Below are positions 53,301 through 62,178 of a DNA stretch of 64,000 nucleotides, piece after piece; within the stretch, counting starts at the first letter, position 1; each line of letters opens with the position of its first letter. The position numbers and the translations under genes are program-made. This stretch comes from CAWKKW01 sp963850345 (GTDB taxonomy: Bacteria; Acidobacteriota; Terriglobia; Terriglobales; Acidobacteriaceae), in the NCBI GenBank assembly GCA_963850345.1, contig CAWKKW010000005.1:248001-312000 (forward strand). The letters run 5' to 3'. Below the pieces are notes generated by a model. That model was not told where the DNA came from, ran no database searches, and was given only the letters and a program-made list of their open reading frames with translations.

Positions 53301-53580
53301 AGGCCGCAACCCTCTGACCGGTCCAGGGCTCTCGAATCTGGATGCGTCAATTTTCAAAAACACCCGCCTCCCCAGAATCTCCGAGACCGCAAACATCCAG
53401 TTCCGTGCCGAAGCTTTCAATGTGCTCAATCGCGCCAACTTCGCCGCACCCCTAGATAACGACACGCTATTCGCGCAAGACGGCCCCAACCATGCATCCC
53501 TGGTTGGTGGAGCGGGCTCGGTCGATGCGACACAAACTCCGTCCAGACAGATTCAGTTTGGCTTGAAGTTGATATGGTAA
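50326..53580 (+). CDS. Oar-like TonB-dependent outer-membrane receptor
   Basis: From ATG 50326 the product has 1,084 residues. It has a signal peptide (FMLSLLAWPPAQVVLAQ), a regulatory-like domain (VIGSVHDSAGALITSAEI) with plug following, and the hallmark segments NNYRLDGISFNDYTNGAPGS and AEYGKTSGGVINAITKSGTN. The beta-barrel ends in FGLKLIW. It follows gntR by 253 bases on the same strand, is followed 76 bases later by a YKVPPG protein, and then by a beta-propeller protein. The arrangement suggests a substrate-specific uptake unit under GntR control. The long upstream frame to 50212 is not native. Confidence 0.9.
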   Translation: MNIVRASRAIRGVAFMLSLLAWPPAQVVLAQATGGTVIGSVHDSAGALITSAEISILNLQTGIQQTTRTNEAGYYSIPNLPPGSYQLTTTVAGFSPSIIKGIDLTVGAQLTVNVTLQIGKASESIEVSGEVGVDLATSTISNDIDGTAIRELPLNGRDWTQLATLEPGVNDVRNQSPIGGVGSADVSRGARGFGNQLSVAGTRPTQNNYRLDGISFNDYTNGAPGSVLGPLAGVDAIGEFTVLTANYTAEYGKTSGGVINAITKSGTNQFHGDAYEFIRNSALDARNYFDGPQIPPFKRNQFGASVGGPILKDKTFFFFNYEGLRQSLSSTNVDTVPSNDARNGIFYTQNPDGSITQESVPVDPQVAPYLAFWHVPNGPVLAPGNTARYSVVTLQKGTDNFYTGRVTHRFSTSDSLGVTFLYDKSFLTNPDALNNIGFSNSNSRPFGSIEETHTFTSNLLNSFRIGFSRNSASIATSPAINPLAADTTLGAVPGQPAPFISVPGISGFFGGLDGFPNFSFGWNSYQLYDDAFYTHGTHSLKFGFATEYMQSNNIFHFFDNGRFSFGSLRDFLTNVPQSFSGNEPSSDSPRNLRETLYGVYVQDDWHALQNLTLNLGVRYEMTTLPTETHGKLATLRNMTDSQVHIGNPYFNNPTLKNFEPRIGFAWNPYGASKTSVRAGMGLFDVLPLPYEYLIIASASAPFLQSVATPGNQLAQGDFPFKAYPKGVAAQAPGSLAGQRVAYVDPKPQRSYVLEWNLSVQQELPGKVVGTLGYIGSRGLHLPYRTDDADIVTPTLVNGTYYWPQPTGSGTQVNPNVGRIDRLATDADSYYHGMVLGVEKRLSHGVQVQGSYTWQKSIDTGSSTIAGDQFSNSPSSLPFWFDPKARRGQSDFNLAQNAVISSTWELPAFVKGAGALESVVNGWQIGGIFQASSGSPFPVLIGGDLLGLNNTDPYDYPDKVPGCGALVHPRNPTNYVNLNCFAVPSETNRLGTAGRNPLTGPGLSNLDASIFKNTRLPRISETANIQFRAEAFNVLNRANFAAPLDNDTLFAQDGPNHASLVGGAGSVDATQTPSRQIQFGLKLIW

Positions 53581-53656
53581 TTCGTTGCTGCGCGTTGCAT
53601 TCGTACGGTCTACGCTTTCAGGAGCCAACTCAGTTCACACTTACAAGGAGCAGTAC

Positions 53657-54115
53657 ATGAAAAAGAAGATTCTCCTGGTACTGGCGGGTATGGCGTTGAC
53701 ACTCGCGAGTATTGCCGCCCAAACGCAGACGGTCGGTACCTCGGCGGTGAAACCGGGCGGTCCCGTCACCATGGCCGTCTACTACAAGGTGCCACCGGGA
53801 AAGCGGGCGGATTGGCTCGGACTCTACAAGAAGTATCACTACCCGGTGATGAAACATTTCGTAGCAGACGGAATTATCAAGAGCATCCATATCTACCAAC
53901 GCCGCTTCCGTGCCGAATCGCCAGCTTGGGACTACGAAGTGGTGCTCGTCTGGCGTGACTGGGCAGCAATTGAAGAGGGTCATGTGAAGGAGCCCGGATT
54001 AATTGAGACGATGTATTCGGGTGACATGCCGGCCTACAAGGACGCCGATCAGAAACGGTTCGAACTTACGTCCGATGTGTGGATCGACATACTTGAAGAA
54101 GTTAGTCCAGAATAG
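53657..54115 (+). CDS. Secreted alpha/beta-barrel-like protein, YKVPPG family (copy 2)
   Basis: ATG 53657 (AAGGAG six bases upstream) gives 152 residues: signal peptide (KILLVLAGMALTLASIAAQ), then VTMAVYYKVPPGKRADWLGL and YKKYHYPVMKHFVADGIIKS, DYEVVLVWRDWAAIEEG and a C-terminal WIDILEEVSPE. The shared YKVPPG....W..LYKK.HYP.M block relates it to the protein at 48696. The fold is probably the dimeric ferredoxin-like barrel. It is cotranscribed with the TonB receptor and the beta-propeller gene 14 bases away, and is best read as a periplasmic partner of the receptor. Confidence 0.65.
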   Translation: MKKKILLVLAGMALTLASIAAQTQTVGTSAVKPGGPVTMAVYYKVPPGKRADWLGLYKKYHYPVMKHFVADGIIKSIHIYQRRFRAESPAWDYEVVLVWRDWAAIEEGHVKEPGLIETMYSGDMPAYKDADQKRFELTSDVWIDILEEVSPE

Positions 54116-54129
54116 CTGGATGCCTCAGC

Positions 54130-55194
54130 ATGGAAGATGATTTTGGGGGAGCTGTGAAGAAATTTGTGGTGACGGTGGCAGTCGTGTTGGTGGTGGTAAT
54201 TGTTGCCTTTGGCAGTTCCAACCGGGCATTTCAGTTGATACATACCTTCGTCATGCCAGACGTTCCGAAAGGGCCATATTGCGACCATCTCACCGTCGAT
54301 CTGGCGGGCAAGCGGCTTTTCACGACGCCTCAAGCTGAGCACAGCGTCGAAGTGCTGGACCTCAATTCCGGCAAGCTGCTGCACCGGATCTCGGGTCTGC
54401 AGAATCCACACTCAGTACTCTACCGCTCCGACGTTAAGCGTCTTTACATCACCGATGGAGGAGCAGCCCAACTGCGCATCATTGACAGCCAGACGTACGA
54501 GCCGGTGAAGACTCTCGACGATCTGCCCGATGCGGATTCGATCGGTTACGATCCGGGAGCCAAGGAACTCTATGTGACCAACGGCGGGGAATCCGTTAAA
54601 TCGGAGTACTCTTCCCTAAGCGTGATCGACACGACCAGTCTTAATCACCTGGACGATATCAAGATCAAAGCTGGGGCGCTCGAGGCGATGGTGCTTGAGA
54701 AGCAAGGACCGTTGATCTACATCAACATGATGGATCAAAACAAAATAGCAGTCGTGAATCGAAGGACGCGTAAGTTGATTGCTCGCTGGCCAGTTACCAA
54801 GGGGCACAAGAATATCGCCATCGCTCTCGATGAAACGCATCATCGGCTGTTCGTCGGTTGCCGCAACACCGAGACCACCGGAGTAATAGTTGTGTTTGAC
54901 ACGCAGACCGGTAAGGAACTCGGCGTTACGCTGCCGATTGCCGGATGGGTCGACTACCTGGCCTACGACCCTTCCGCTCATCGACTCTATGGAACATGCG
55001 GCCCACAGGTCGGAGAAAGCGGCTATGTCTACGCCTTCTCTGACGACGGTAAGGATGGCTACACCCTAATTAGTAAGACGCCGACGGCGCTTCGGGCAAA
55101 GACGGGTTTGTTCGTGCCGGAACTCGGAGAAATCTTCGTCGCCGTTCCGCACTATGAAGGACCAGCCAGAATTCTGGAATTGCGGGTACCGTGA
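54130..55194 (+). CDS. YVTN/NHL-type beta-propeller protein
   Basis: The 354-residue protein has an N-terminal hydrophobic segment (FVVTVAVVLVVVIVAFGSS) as signal anchor, then repeated blades of the type DLAGKRLFTTPQAEHSVEVLDL, VKRLYITDGGAAQLRIID, AKELYVTNGGES, HHRLFVGCRNTETTGVIVVF and AHRLYGTCGPQVGESGYVYA. Seven blades are likely. YVTN-type propellers are periplasmic substrate- or redox-binding proteins. A GTG at 54154 is an alternative start, giving the anchor closer to the N-terminus. A clear terminator follows, closing the unit. Confidence 0.8.
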   Translation: MEDDFGGAVKKFVVTVAVVLVVVIVAFGSSNRAFQLIHTFVMPDVPKGPYCDHLTVDLAGKRLFTTPQAEHSVEVLDLNSGKLLHRISGLQNPHSVLYRSDVKRLYITDGGAAQLRIIDSQTYEPVKTLDDLPDADSIGYDPGAKELYVTNGGESVKSEYSSLSVIDTTSLNHLDDIKIKAGALEAMVLEKQGPLIYINMMDQNKIAVVNRRTRKLIARWPVTKGHKNIAIALDETHHRLFVGCRNTETTGVIVVFDTQTGKELGVTLPIAGWVDYLAYDPSAHRLYGTCGPQVGESGYVYAFSDDGKDGYTLISKTPTALRAKTGLFVPELGEIFVAVPHYEGPARILELRVP

Positions 55195-55248
55195 CCTCTT
55201 CAACAGACGAGCTCGGGATCGTTCTTCAAAAGACACCTTTTGAAACAG

Positions 55249-55281
55249 CGCAGGCCACCCATTTCGGTGGCCTGTTTTGTT
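55249..55281 (+). terminator. Rho-independent terminator after the beta-propeller gene
   Basis: CAGGCCACC and GGTGGCCTG form a nine-base perfect stem with a short loop, followed by TTTTGTT. It closes the GntR/TonB/YKVPPG unit. Confidence 0.75.
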
Positions 55282-55285
55282 GAGC

Positions 55286-55672
55286 TTAGGAAGGCAGCTG
55301 CGAAGACCCTTGTGGAACGGTGGTGAGCATACAGTGCACGGCGGTGAGGATGCAGTGCACGGTGGTTTTAGAAACGCGGTAAGTGCAGGCGATCTGGCGG
55401 AGGCTCAGGCCGCGTTGACGATCACGGCGGATGGCAGTGTGGTCGAGTTCGAGAGGCCGGCGCCCGACGGGACGCCCTTCCAGCCTGGCTCTGCGCATGC
55501 CGGCCTTGACCCGTTCGACGATCAGGCTGCGCTCGAGCTCCGCGATGGCGCCGATGATGACGATCAGAGCGCGGCCCAGCGGTCCGCCGGTATCGATGTT
55601 CTCGCGGAAGCTGATGAACTCGATGTTCAGCCGGTTCAGCTCGTCAAGGATCTCGAGCAGCCCGGATCAATT
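55286..55672 (-). pseudogene. Serine recombinase (resolvase) C-terminal fragment
   Basis: On the minus strand a continuous frame reads LLEILDELNRLNIEFISFRE, NIDTGGPLGRALIVIIGAIA, ELERSLIVERVKAGMRRARL and then LSLRQIACTYRVSKTTVHCI: the end of the catalytic domain, the long E-helix and the helix-turn-helix of a Tn3/Hin-type resolvase. The N-terminal ~60-80 residues with the catalytic Ser are absent; the frame runs into a stop at its left border. The final 16 residues come from an internal duplicated GTGCACGG element. It is a relic of a mobile element. Confidence 0.75.
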
Positions 55673-56740
55673 AATCCTGATTGAGGTTAGACCCATGGCA
55701 CAGACAAAGATTCTCAACTTAATCATTCCCGCATAATTCGCGCATCTTGAGTCAAAGACTCTCACGTCCCGACAGCGCTGTTTCAGTGGAGCGTAGCAAT
55801 CCGCAACGGCGAGATGGCGTCCAGATTCGCGGACATAGAAGCCGACATTGCGAACGACGATCCAGATACTCTTTCTGCACTCCGAAAAATCACAGCAGTA
55901 AGGCAGATTGCTGGGGGTTTGTAGCGATGCAAGACTCTCCAGAGAGTCAGCAGGTTGTTGTCAACCGTCACAATCTATCTTCATAAGCGAGTAGGCAGGA
56001 GTGGCGACTAGAAGCATGTGCACAAGTGGTAATGCATGCGCGCATTTCACAATCCCGCTCTCGCGGGAAGAGCCGGGGCTGGTCGCGGAGTGTGAGACGA
56101 CGGATGACATGACAATGTAAAACTGTTCAGCCCACAGAACTACTCTTGACACTGGCGCCAAGCAGACGTTCTAGTTATCGGCATTCGCGAATACCCACCG
56201 CAGGCCCTACAAGATGAGATCGACTGCTTGGTTCAACGCTACATCGGAGTCTCGCATGTTTGTAGATATCCGCATGTGAATACCTGTCGCATTGATCCAA
56301 TATTACATTTTAGTCATCATAACTGTTGACAATATTGTCTTGACAGTGATCTGCAACCGTATTAGGTTCGGTGGCCATTAGGAAACGTGCGATTGCAAGT
56401 TCTCTGAAGTGATGCCAACAGTTCTCAAGTTCGAGTAGATCTGTTCCCGGTGTTGGATGTCTTAAGTTGATCTTAAACGTAGCCAAAACAGAGAACATTT
56501 ATTCCCATCAACCTTGGCAGCGCGAATGGTCGAGAGTCACTGACCGAACCCTAAAGACGCTAGGGGTCGTTAGAGGATGACACTCAAATTGGGAGACTGA
56601 CAATTCTCGTCAGCATACACACTGATCACATTTGCACGTGTCAAGCGTGCTGTGAACACGAACTTCAAGTAAGGGCTAGGGCCCGGCAAAACCGCACTAC
56701 GGCAGGACGCACGGAGAAAGTTACCTTGGGGGACCTCCAA
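55673..56740. other. Long leader upstream of a TonB receptor, no gene seen
   Basis: More than a kilobase lacks a convincing gene. An AT-rich block around 56300-56345 carries two TTGACA words (56326-56331 and 56340-56345) and the palindrome GACAATATTGTC (56328-56339). A 35-codon frame (ATGGCGTCCAGATTC from about 55813) ends in TAG and is of unknown value. The final part carries GGGGGA before the receptor start. Confidence 0.4.
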
Positions 56741-59700
56741 ATGCTAAAGAGGATTTTGTGGTCAATGGTGCTGATGTCGACCGGCTGGCTTCTCACTCAC
56801 CAGGTTCAGGCGCAAACGCTCAACGGGCTGATGACGGGAACTGTCACCGACCCCGGCGGTGCGATCGTGCAGGGTGTGCAAGTTACAGCGGTGAATATCG
56901 GGACAGGTGAGACCCGGCGAGCAGTTGTAAACGATCTAGGAGTCTGGCTCATTCCTCAACTGCCACCGGCAACTTACACGGTGACTGCTGTAAAGATCGG
57001 TTTCGCAACTGTCGTCCAGGCCAATGTTCAGCTAGATGTGAATCAGAGCGTTACGCTGGATTTCAAACTGAAAGTGGCGACATCCAGCGAGACCGTTCAG
57101 GTGTCCACCGCCCCTCCGCTCATAAACACGACCTCTGCGACGTTGAGTACGATCGTGGGCCATCAGGAGGTTGTGGACCTGCCGCTGAACGGCCGTGAAT
57201 TCACGCAGTTGGCGTTGCTGTCTCCTGGCGCAGCGCCCGTGGAAAATGCTCAACAGTCTGTATTTGCAATTCCTGAGGGTGGGGGCGGTATCAGCCCTTC
57301 AACCAATGGACAGAGGGGTGAAGAAAACAACTTTACCCTCGACGGCATCGAAAACAACGAGCTGTTCGATCAGGCCTGGGCCATCTCACCTCCACCCGAC
57401 GCAATCGAAGAGTTTAACGTGCAGTCGCACATGACGGACGCACAGTTTGCTGTGAGTTCGGGGGCCAATATCAATGTGCAGACTCGATCCGGCACAAATC
57501 GTTTTCACGGCGCCGCATGGGAGTACATCCGAAACGACGCCTTTGACGCCACCCAGTATCCCAACACGACGAGGCCCTTTTACCATCAGAACCAGTACGG
57601 ATTTTTCGTGGGCGGCCCAGTAATCCGCAACCGCACATTTTTCTCCGGATACTGGGAGGGATACCGCTTCAGCCAGGCTTCAGTACAGTTCGGAAATACA
57701 TTAACCGCCGACGAGATAGCCGGCAATTTTTCACAGTTTGTGGGGACCACGCCGATTGGCACCGACGACCTGGGGAGGCCGACTTACGCCAACGAGCTTT
57801 ACGACGCGACGACCAGCCGTCCCGATCCCTTAAATCCCGCGTTGACCATCCGCGATCCTTTCCCGGCTGCTCCTGGCGGCTCACCCGGCAGTCAGATCCC
57901 AGGCGGCTACATCAGCCAACAGGCGCTGATCTACTTGAAGGCGTTTTACCCGGCACCGAACTTGGATGTAGCGCCGGGTGTATTCCCCAATTTCAAGTAC
58001 AACGGCGCTTCGACAAAAAAAGGCGACCAGTTTGGGGCCCGGTTAGATCACCGGTTCAGAGACAGAGATTCCGTCTTTTTCCGGTTTGCCCAGAACGATA
58101 TCCACGCAACTAACCCTGGATCCTTTCCCACATATCCGGGAAGCATCATTACAAATTTTGCCGACCAGTATGAGCTTGGATACACGCATATCTTCGACCC
58201 CAACACGATCCTCAATATTCGTGCGGCGTATGTTAAAGAAAACCTGGTCGCGAACAGCGGAGTAACCAACGACCCAGCGCTAACCGCGGCCATGGGCACT
58301 CAATTGGTGTCGGTACCAAGGCTCGGCGCAAACGTGCCGATCTTTGGAGCCCTCGGGAATGGCGTAACCGGAGTGGCCAACGTCTTCAATCCTCTGGGGC
58401 CTTCGTCCTTCTACGAACTTAATGTCGATGCTTCCAAGACCTTAGGCAATCACACAATGAGCGGCGGAGGAATGTTCTTTGATCTTCGGCAAGTCGCGGA
58501 TGTAGTGATTGTTGAGGCCAACGCCAGCCCTGCCGGCACATCCGTCAACGGAAATACAAGCGGTGCGACAGGGTTTGGTCCCGCGAGTTTTTTGGAAGGA
58601 ATCGTCGACCAGTTTTATACGTACAATCTGAAGAAAAACCTAGACCTGACGGTGCCCTGGTGGGCCTTCTATCTCCAGGACCAGTGGAAGGTCAACAAAA
58701 ACCTGGTGCTGAGCTTTGGAGCCAGATGGGACTATGTGGCCCCCGGCAACTACCATAGGCAGGCACTTGTCTTCGATCCGATAACCGGGAAAATGTGGGG
58801 GATCGGTGCACCTTTCACCGTCCCCGATGCGTTCCTGCCTGTAAATGATCCGCATCTGTACCACGCGAATCCGGGATACTTCGATGCGAAAAAGGGCGGC
58901 TGGGAGCCGCGCTTAGGGGCCACGTACCAGGCGGGACGCAACACTGTGGCCCACTTCGCCTTTGGTATATTCGACCAGCATGACAACCAGCTCACCCAAG
59001 GAAACGAAAACATCGCCCTGAATTGGCCGAATGGCGACTTCTCTAATCAGGTCAACCTTGACTCCGGAGTGCCAAAGTACTACCTCAACACTCTCCCGAC
59101 CGAGGCATCACTTCTGGCCGAGGGGAATCCATCACTTGGCGCAGGTGAACCCAAAAATACACCAATTAGTTATGTCATGGAGTACAACGCAGGCATTCAG
59201 CACCAGATTGGCGAGCGTCTCGCGCTGAATGTGGACTACGTGGGATCAGGTGGACGGCATGTGTGGATGAATGATACCTCGAACCTCGCCATGTATCCTG
59301 GCCCCGGGCCCCAACAGGCTCGCGCTCAGTTCCCACAATACGGGCCCATTGCGTCCTTCAACACCGAGGGCGTCACTTCCTACAACGCGCTTCAGGCAAT
59401 GTTGCGGCGCCCCTTTGCCTCGGGAGCGACCTTTACGGCTTCGTATACATGGTCTAAGTCAATGGACGAGCAGTCCGACCCCTACGGAGATCAGGGGCCC
59501 TATTGGTATAACCCTGGTAAGTCCTGGGGGCCGTCGGAATACGACATTCGGAATCTGTTCGTATTCAGCGGCGTCTACCAGTTGCCGTTCGGAAGGGGCA
59601 GGATGTATATGAACACGCCGAACGGCTTCGCCCAGGAGATATTAGGCGACTGGCAGATTGCCAGCATTGTTTCTCTGCACTCGGGGTTGCCTGAGTGGGT

Positions 59701-60142
59701 GACTGCCGGCGGGGACATTGCCAATACCGGCGAAAGCTTTCAGCCTGCTCAGCGAGGGCGCTTAAGTCCGTATCAACGGTCGGGCGGCGGTGCGAAAGGC
59801 TTTAAACATTGGCTGAGACCGCCTACCACGTACGCAGGTACCAGCCTTCCGGATGCCTCTTCCTATGCATTTACCCAGCCTCTGCCTTTTACCTATGGCA
59901 ATGAGAGAAGGAACGACCTCGTGGGGCCTGGTTTCGTGAACGTCGATTTCTCTCTCCAGAAGAACTTCCCTATCTGGGAATCTGTCAACTTCCAGTTCAG
60001 AACCGAGTTCTTCAATATCCTCAATCACACCAACTACGGCGGGTTTAGCAATAACGTACAAAATCCCTCGCAGTTTGGTGAGATTTTCGGCGTCACCGGG
60101 AATGCGCGCATCATTCAGTTTTCCGGAAAAATCAACTTCTAG
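56741..60142 (+). CDS. Oar-like TonB-dependent outer-membrane receptor
   Basis: ATG 56741 with GGGGGACCTCC upstream gives a protein of about 1,133 residues. A signal peptide (ILWSMVLMSTGWLLTHQVQA) leads into a regulatory-like domain (GTVTDPGGAIVQGVQVTAV) and a plug region with LNGREFTQLALLSPG, NNFTLDGIENNELFDQA and ISSGANINVQTRSGTN-type segment (actual VSSGANINVQTRSGTN), then the barrel and a final Phe (FSGKINF). It is alone, with the recombinase relic upstream and decayed sequence downstream. Ligand unknown. Its plug resembles that of the 50326 receptor in order of motifs but differs in sequence. Confidence 0.9.
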   Translation: MLKRILWSMVLMSTGWLLTHQVQAQTLNGLMTGTVTDPGGAIVQGVQVTAVNIGTGETRRAVVNDLGVWLIPQLPPATYTVTAVKIGFATVVQANVQLDVNQSVTLDFKLKVATSSETVQVSTAPPLINTTSATLSTIVGHQEVVDLPLNGREFTQLALLSPGAAPVENAQQSVFAIPEGGGGISPSTNGQRGEENNFTLDGIENNELFDQAWAISPPPDAIEEFNVQSHMTDAQFAVSSGANINVQTRSGTNRFHGAAWEYIRNDAFDATQYPNTTRPFYHQNQYGFFVGGPVIRNRTFFSGYWEGYRFSQASVQFGNTLTADEIAGNFSQFVGTTPIGTDDLGRPTYANELYDATTSRPDPLNPALTIRDPFPAAPGGSPGSQIPGGYISQQALIYLKAFYPAPNLDVAPGVFPNFKYNGASTKKGDQFGARLDHRFRDRDSVFFRFAQNDIHATNPGSFPTYPGSIITNFADQYELGYTHIFDPNTILNIRAAYVKENLVANSGVTNDPALTAAMGTQLVSVPRLGANVPIFGALGNGVTGVANVFNPLGPSSFYELNVDASKTLGNHTMSGGGMFFDLRQVADVVIVEANASPAGTSVNGNTSGATGFGPASFLEGIVDQFYTYNLKKNLDLTVPWWAFYLQDQWKVNKNLVLSFGARWDYVAPGNYHRQALVFDPITGKMWGIGAPFTVPDAFLPVNDPHLYHANPGYFDAKKGGWEPRLGATYQAGRNTVAHFAFGIFDQHDNQLTQGNENIALNWPNGDFSNQVNLDSGVPKYYLNTLPTEASLLAEGNPSLGAGEPKNTPISYVMEYNAGIQHQIGERLALNVDYVGSGGRHVWMNDTSNLAMYPGPGPQQARAQFPQYGPIASFNTEGVTSYNALQAMLRRPFASGATFTASYTWSKSMDEQSDPYGDQGPYWYNPGKSWGPSEYDIRNLFVFSGVYQLPFGRGRMYMNTPNGFAQEILGDWQIASIVSLHSGLPEWVTAGGDIANTGESFQPAQRGRLSPYQRSGGGAKGFKHWLRPPTTYAGTSLPDASSYAFTQPLPFTYGNERRNDLVGPGFVNVDFSLQKNFPIWESVNFQFRTEFFNILNHTNYGGFSNNVQNPSQFGEIFGVTGNARIIQFSGKINF

Positions 60143-60200
60143 GTCTTGAAGCCACGTGCCCGCGCGACGAAAGCTGCAGTTCTCTCGTAATAGAAGGAGT

Positions 60201-60293
60201 GGGTGCGGACAGCGGTATGCAGAAGAGCAGATCATCCGGATTTTCAAGCTGCGATCGGCGGACTGGTGGCGACCGATTGCACCGTGTGGAACT
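60201..60293 (+). pseudogene. IS3-type orfA (transposase) remnant
   Basis: The frame reads GQRYAEEQIIRIFK, the start of an IS3/IS911 orfA (Kr.s.EQIi.ilkea), then, after a one-base shift, AAIGGLVATDCTVWN, matching the next helix (eaGg.va.vcr..gis). No further transposase follows. It marks mobile-element decay in this stretch. Confidence 0.45.
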
Positions 60294-60968
60294 CGGAGTT
60301 GCACGGGCCTACGAGCCCGGCCTTCGACGAGGCGTCTTTCCATGCGGAGACTTCGTGCGCGGATAGTCCATCTGCGCGGACGTCACCTTCTTCGCTGCCG
60401 ATCATAGATTTCGTCCTTCACTGGCTCGAAGGTGACATCCCGCTCCATGCCGGCGACGCGAACTCTCCCTGCCTTCTGCGTAACGGCCGCCTTGTCCAGC
60501 GCAAGTTCCGACGTTCATAATGGGCCTTTCATATACTGAGTCACATGGCAGCCAGTCCTGATGGACGGCGAAAGACGGAGCTCGAGGTTTTGTGCTCGCG
60601 TTGATAAAAGAGGGCGTTTCAATCGCCTACGAGTTGATGAGCCATGTTCTGATCTTACCGGCTAACGTGTTCGCGTTCAGAGCTGCGAGCATACCTTCGA
60701 CGGCTTTCCGAACCCTCGCGCTCGCATTCCATTAGATAGCGTCGAATGTCTGGACCATACGTTTGCGCTGGACATTGGCGTCGAATAAAATCGAAGTTGC
60801 CATGCAAACCATGGACTACGGTACTTCGAGAACCTTGCCTCTTCGATGCGGCTGCCGCCTGATCTTTATCGCTCCACCTGCGGGGTCGCTGTGATGAAGC
60901 GGTTTTCGGTGAGAGGTAATGTTCGAGAAGTTTCTGGAAAGTTGTAGGTGTGCTGTTAGCAATAATCT
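60294..60968. other. Decayed, gene-free stretch upstream of tRNA-Gly
   Basis: Apart from the DUF2255 remnant, nothing coding is convincing. The mixture of fragments next to a tRNA gene is typical of an old insertion area. Confidence 0.4.
60383..60514 (-). pseudogene. DUF2255-like C-terminal remnant
   Basis: On the minus strand AVTQKAGRVRVAGMERDVTF and EPVKDEIYD match the last strand and helix of DUF2255 proteins (..h.GrirAgGverDVtFe.vdd...d.ida). The rest of the domain is absent and the frame stops early. It is a small fossil. Confidence 0.4.
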
Positions 60969-61043
60969 GCGGGAGTAGTTCAGTGGTAGAACGTCAGCTT
61001 CCCAAGCTGAATGTCGCCGGTTCGATCCCGGTCTCCCGCTCCA
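60969..61043 (+). tRNA. tRNA-Gly (CCC anticodon)
   Basis: A complete cloverleaf of 75 bases: acceptor GCGGGAG paired with CTCCCGC, D arm GTTC/GAAC, anticodon stem TCAGC/GCTGA with loop TTCCCAA (anticodon CCC), T arm GCCGG/CCGGT with TTCGATC, ending TCCA with encoded CCA. It reads GGG glycine codons. Confidence 0.93.
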
Positions 61044-61139
61044 GAAGAATCAACAGTTTACTTATACGTCTTCCGTCTGTGCTCCGATTACATCACCAAA
61101 AGGCTCTTCTCTAGCTGGTTGACCGCAGGCAACCTGCTT

Positions 61140-61786
61140 TCAACAGGCGACTGCGTGTATATGGACGCGCGTCTCTATCCGTTCGGGCTGATGTCTTGTT
61201 TGGTTGAAGCTCCAATACCCCGGCGTCCACAAGGCACCGGTGAAGGGCGCGAGTGTCCACGCTCCTGGTGTCCAGAAATAACCGTTCGACCCATTAGCCC
61301 AATAACCAGGCGTCCAGATGTATCCATCGCCAGGGCAGGGAGGCTGTTCGTATTCCGGCAATGGAGGCGGAGGATCTTTGGCATATTCGACGGGACGAGT
61401 CTGGTAGTCCTCGTCATAGCTTTCATCGTAATTTTGATTGTCGTAGTTCCGTTCGTTATAACTCTGATTTTGGAGTTATCCGTCGGATAAATGTCGGGCT
61501 GGTCGCCGCCGTTGTCCGAACGCCGACGATGGCGCCGTATCTCGGGCACGGTACCGGACACCCGGGCCTGCGGCTGAGCTGCCGCAGCGTTTGGATCAGC
61601 CGTCTGGTCACCGTTACTCACCGGTGCGAGGTTTGCGGAAGCCGGATCGTTCTGATCAACCGGCTGTGCCGCGTTGCTGGCGTTTTGTGTGGAGGGTTGA
61701 TTTGAATTACTCTTGCATCCTGCGACTGATAAGAACGCCAGAAGTTCCAGGGAAATCGCTGTCTGTGCGGCAGTGTCTTTGGTCAT
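61140..61786 (-). pseudogene. YXWXGXW-repeat lipoprotein, frameshifted and truncated
   Basis: From ATG 61786 the product starts with a lipoprotein signal (ISLELLAFLSVAGCKSNS) followed by an Asn/Gln/Asp-rich linker and PQARVSGTVPE. A one-base loss (a C in ACTCC near 61466-61470) is needed to join this to the other frame, which reads QSYNERNYDNQNYDESYDED, VEYAKDPPPPLPEYEQPPCP and three YXWXGXW-type repeats (GYIWTPGYW, GYFWTPGAW, ALWTPGYW). The usual long C-terminal part is missing and the frame ends at 61140. The surviving protein would be an outer-membrane lipoprotein remnant. Confidence 0.6.
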
Positions 61787-62178
61787 GGCAACCGCGTCAA
61801 TGTCTTCTTCCATGTGATGCGCGATCCGGGCGGCAACGCAATGCGAGGGCGATTTGGTCTTCTCAGGGTCCATGCTGCAGCTACCTCACCAGCGCGTAAT
61901 GCCCAACGGCGACGCCTACGCCGAGCTGTACAAAACTGCTGGCGTCTGGCCCCCGTTTATCTCTCTCGACTCCACTTCGAACGCTCCGATATACCGTAAG
62001 AGCTTCTTTGGACACTGGCGGTAAGGTCGATCTGCACTCCCCACAAGTCCCCATAGACGCCGTGCCCGGCAGCGATCGTTGGTGACGACAAGCCGACTAA
62101 TGAGATGGTCCGCCGCTTGATTCAGTTGCGGAAGCAGGTTGATCGTGGTGGCAGCTTCTAACAGGGTGGATCATCGAC
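61787..62178. other. Gene-free stretch between two broken genes
   Basis: This stretch precedes the IS110 fragment. No frame is convincing; the last bases before 62179 (AACAGGGTGGATCATCGAC) may belong to the IS110 end. Confidence 0.35.

Noticed and set aside
55277..55684. 135-residue plus-strand ORF
   Set aside because: Antisense of the resolvase fragment, which shows clear recombinase motifs on the minus strand.
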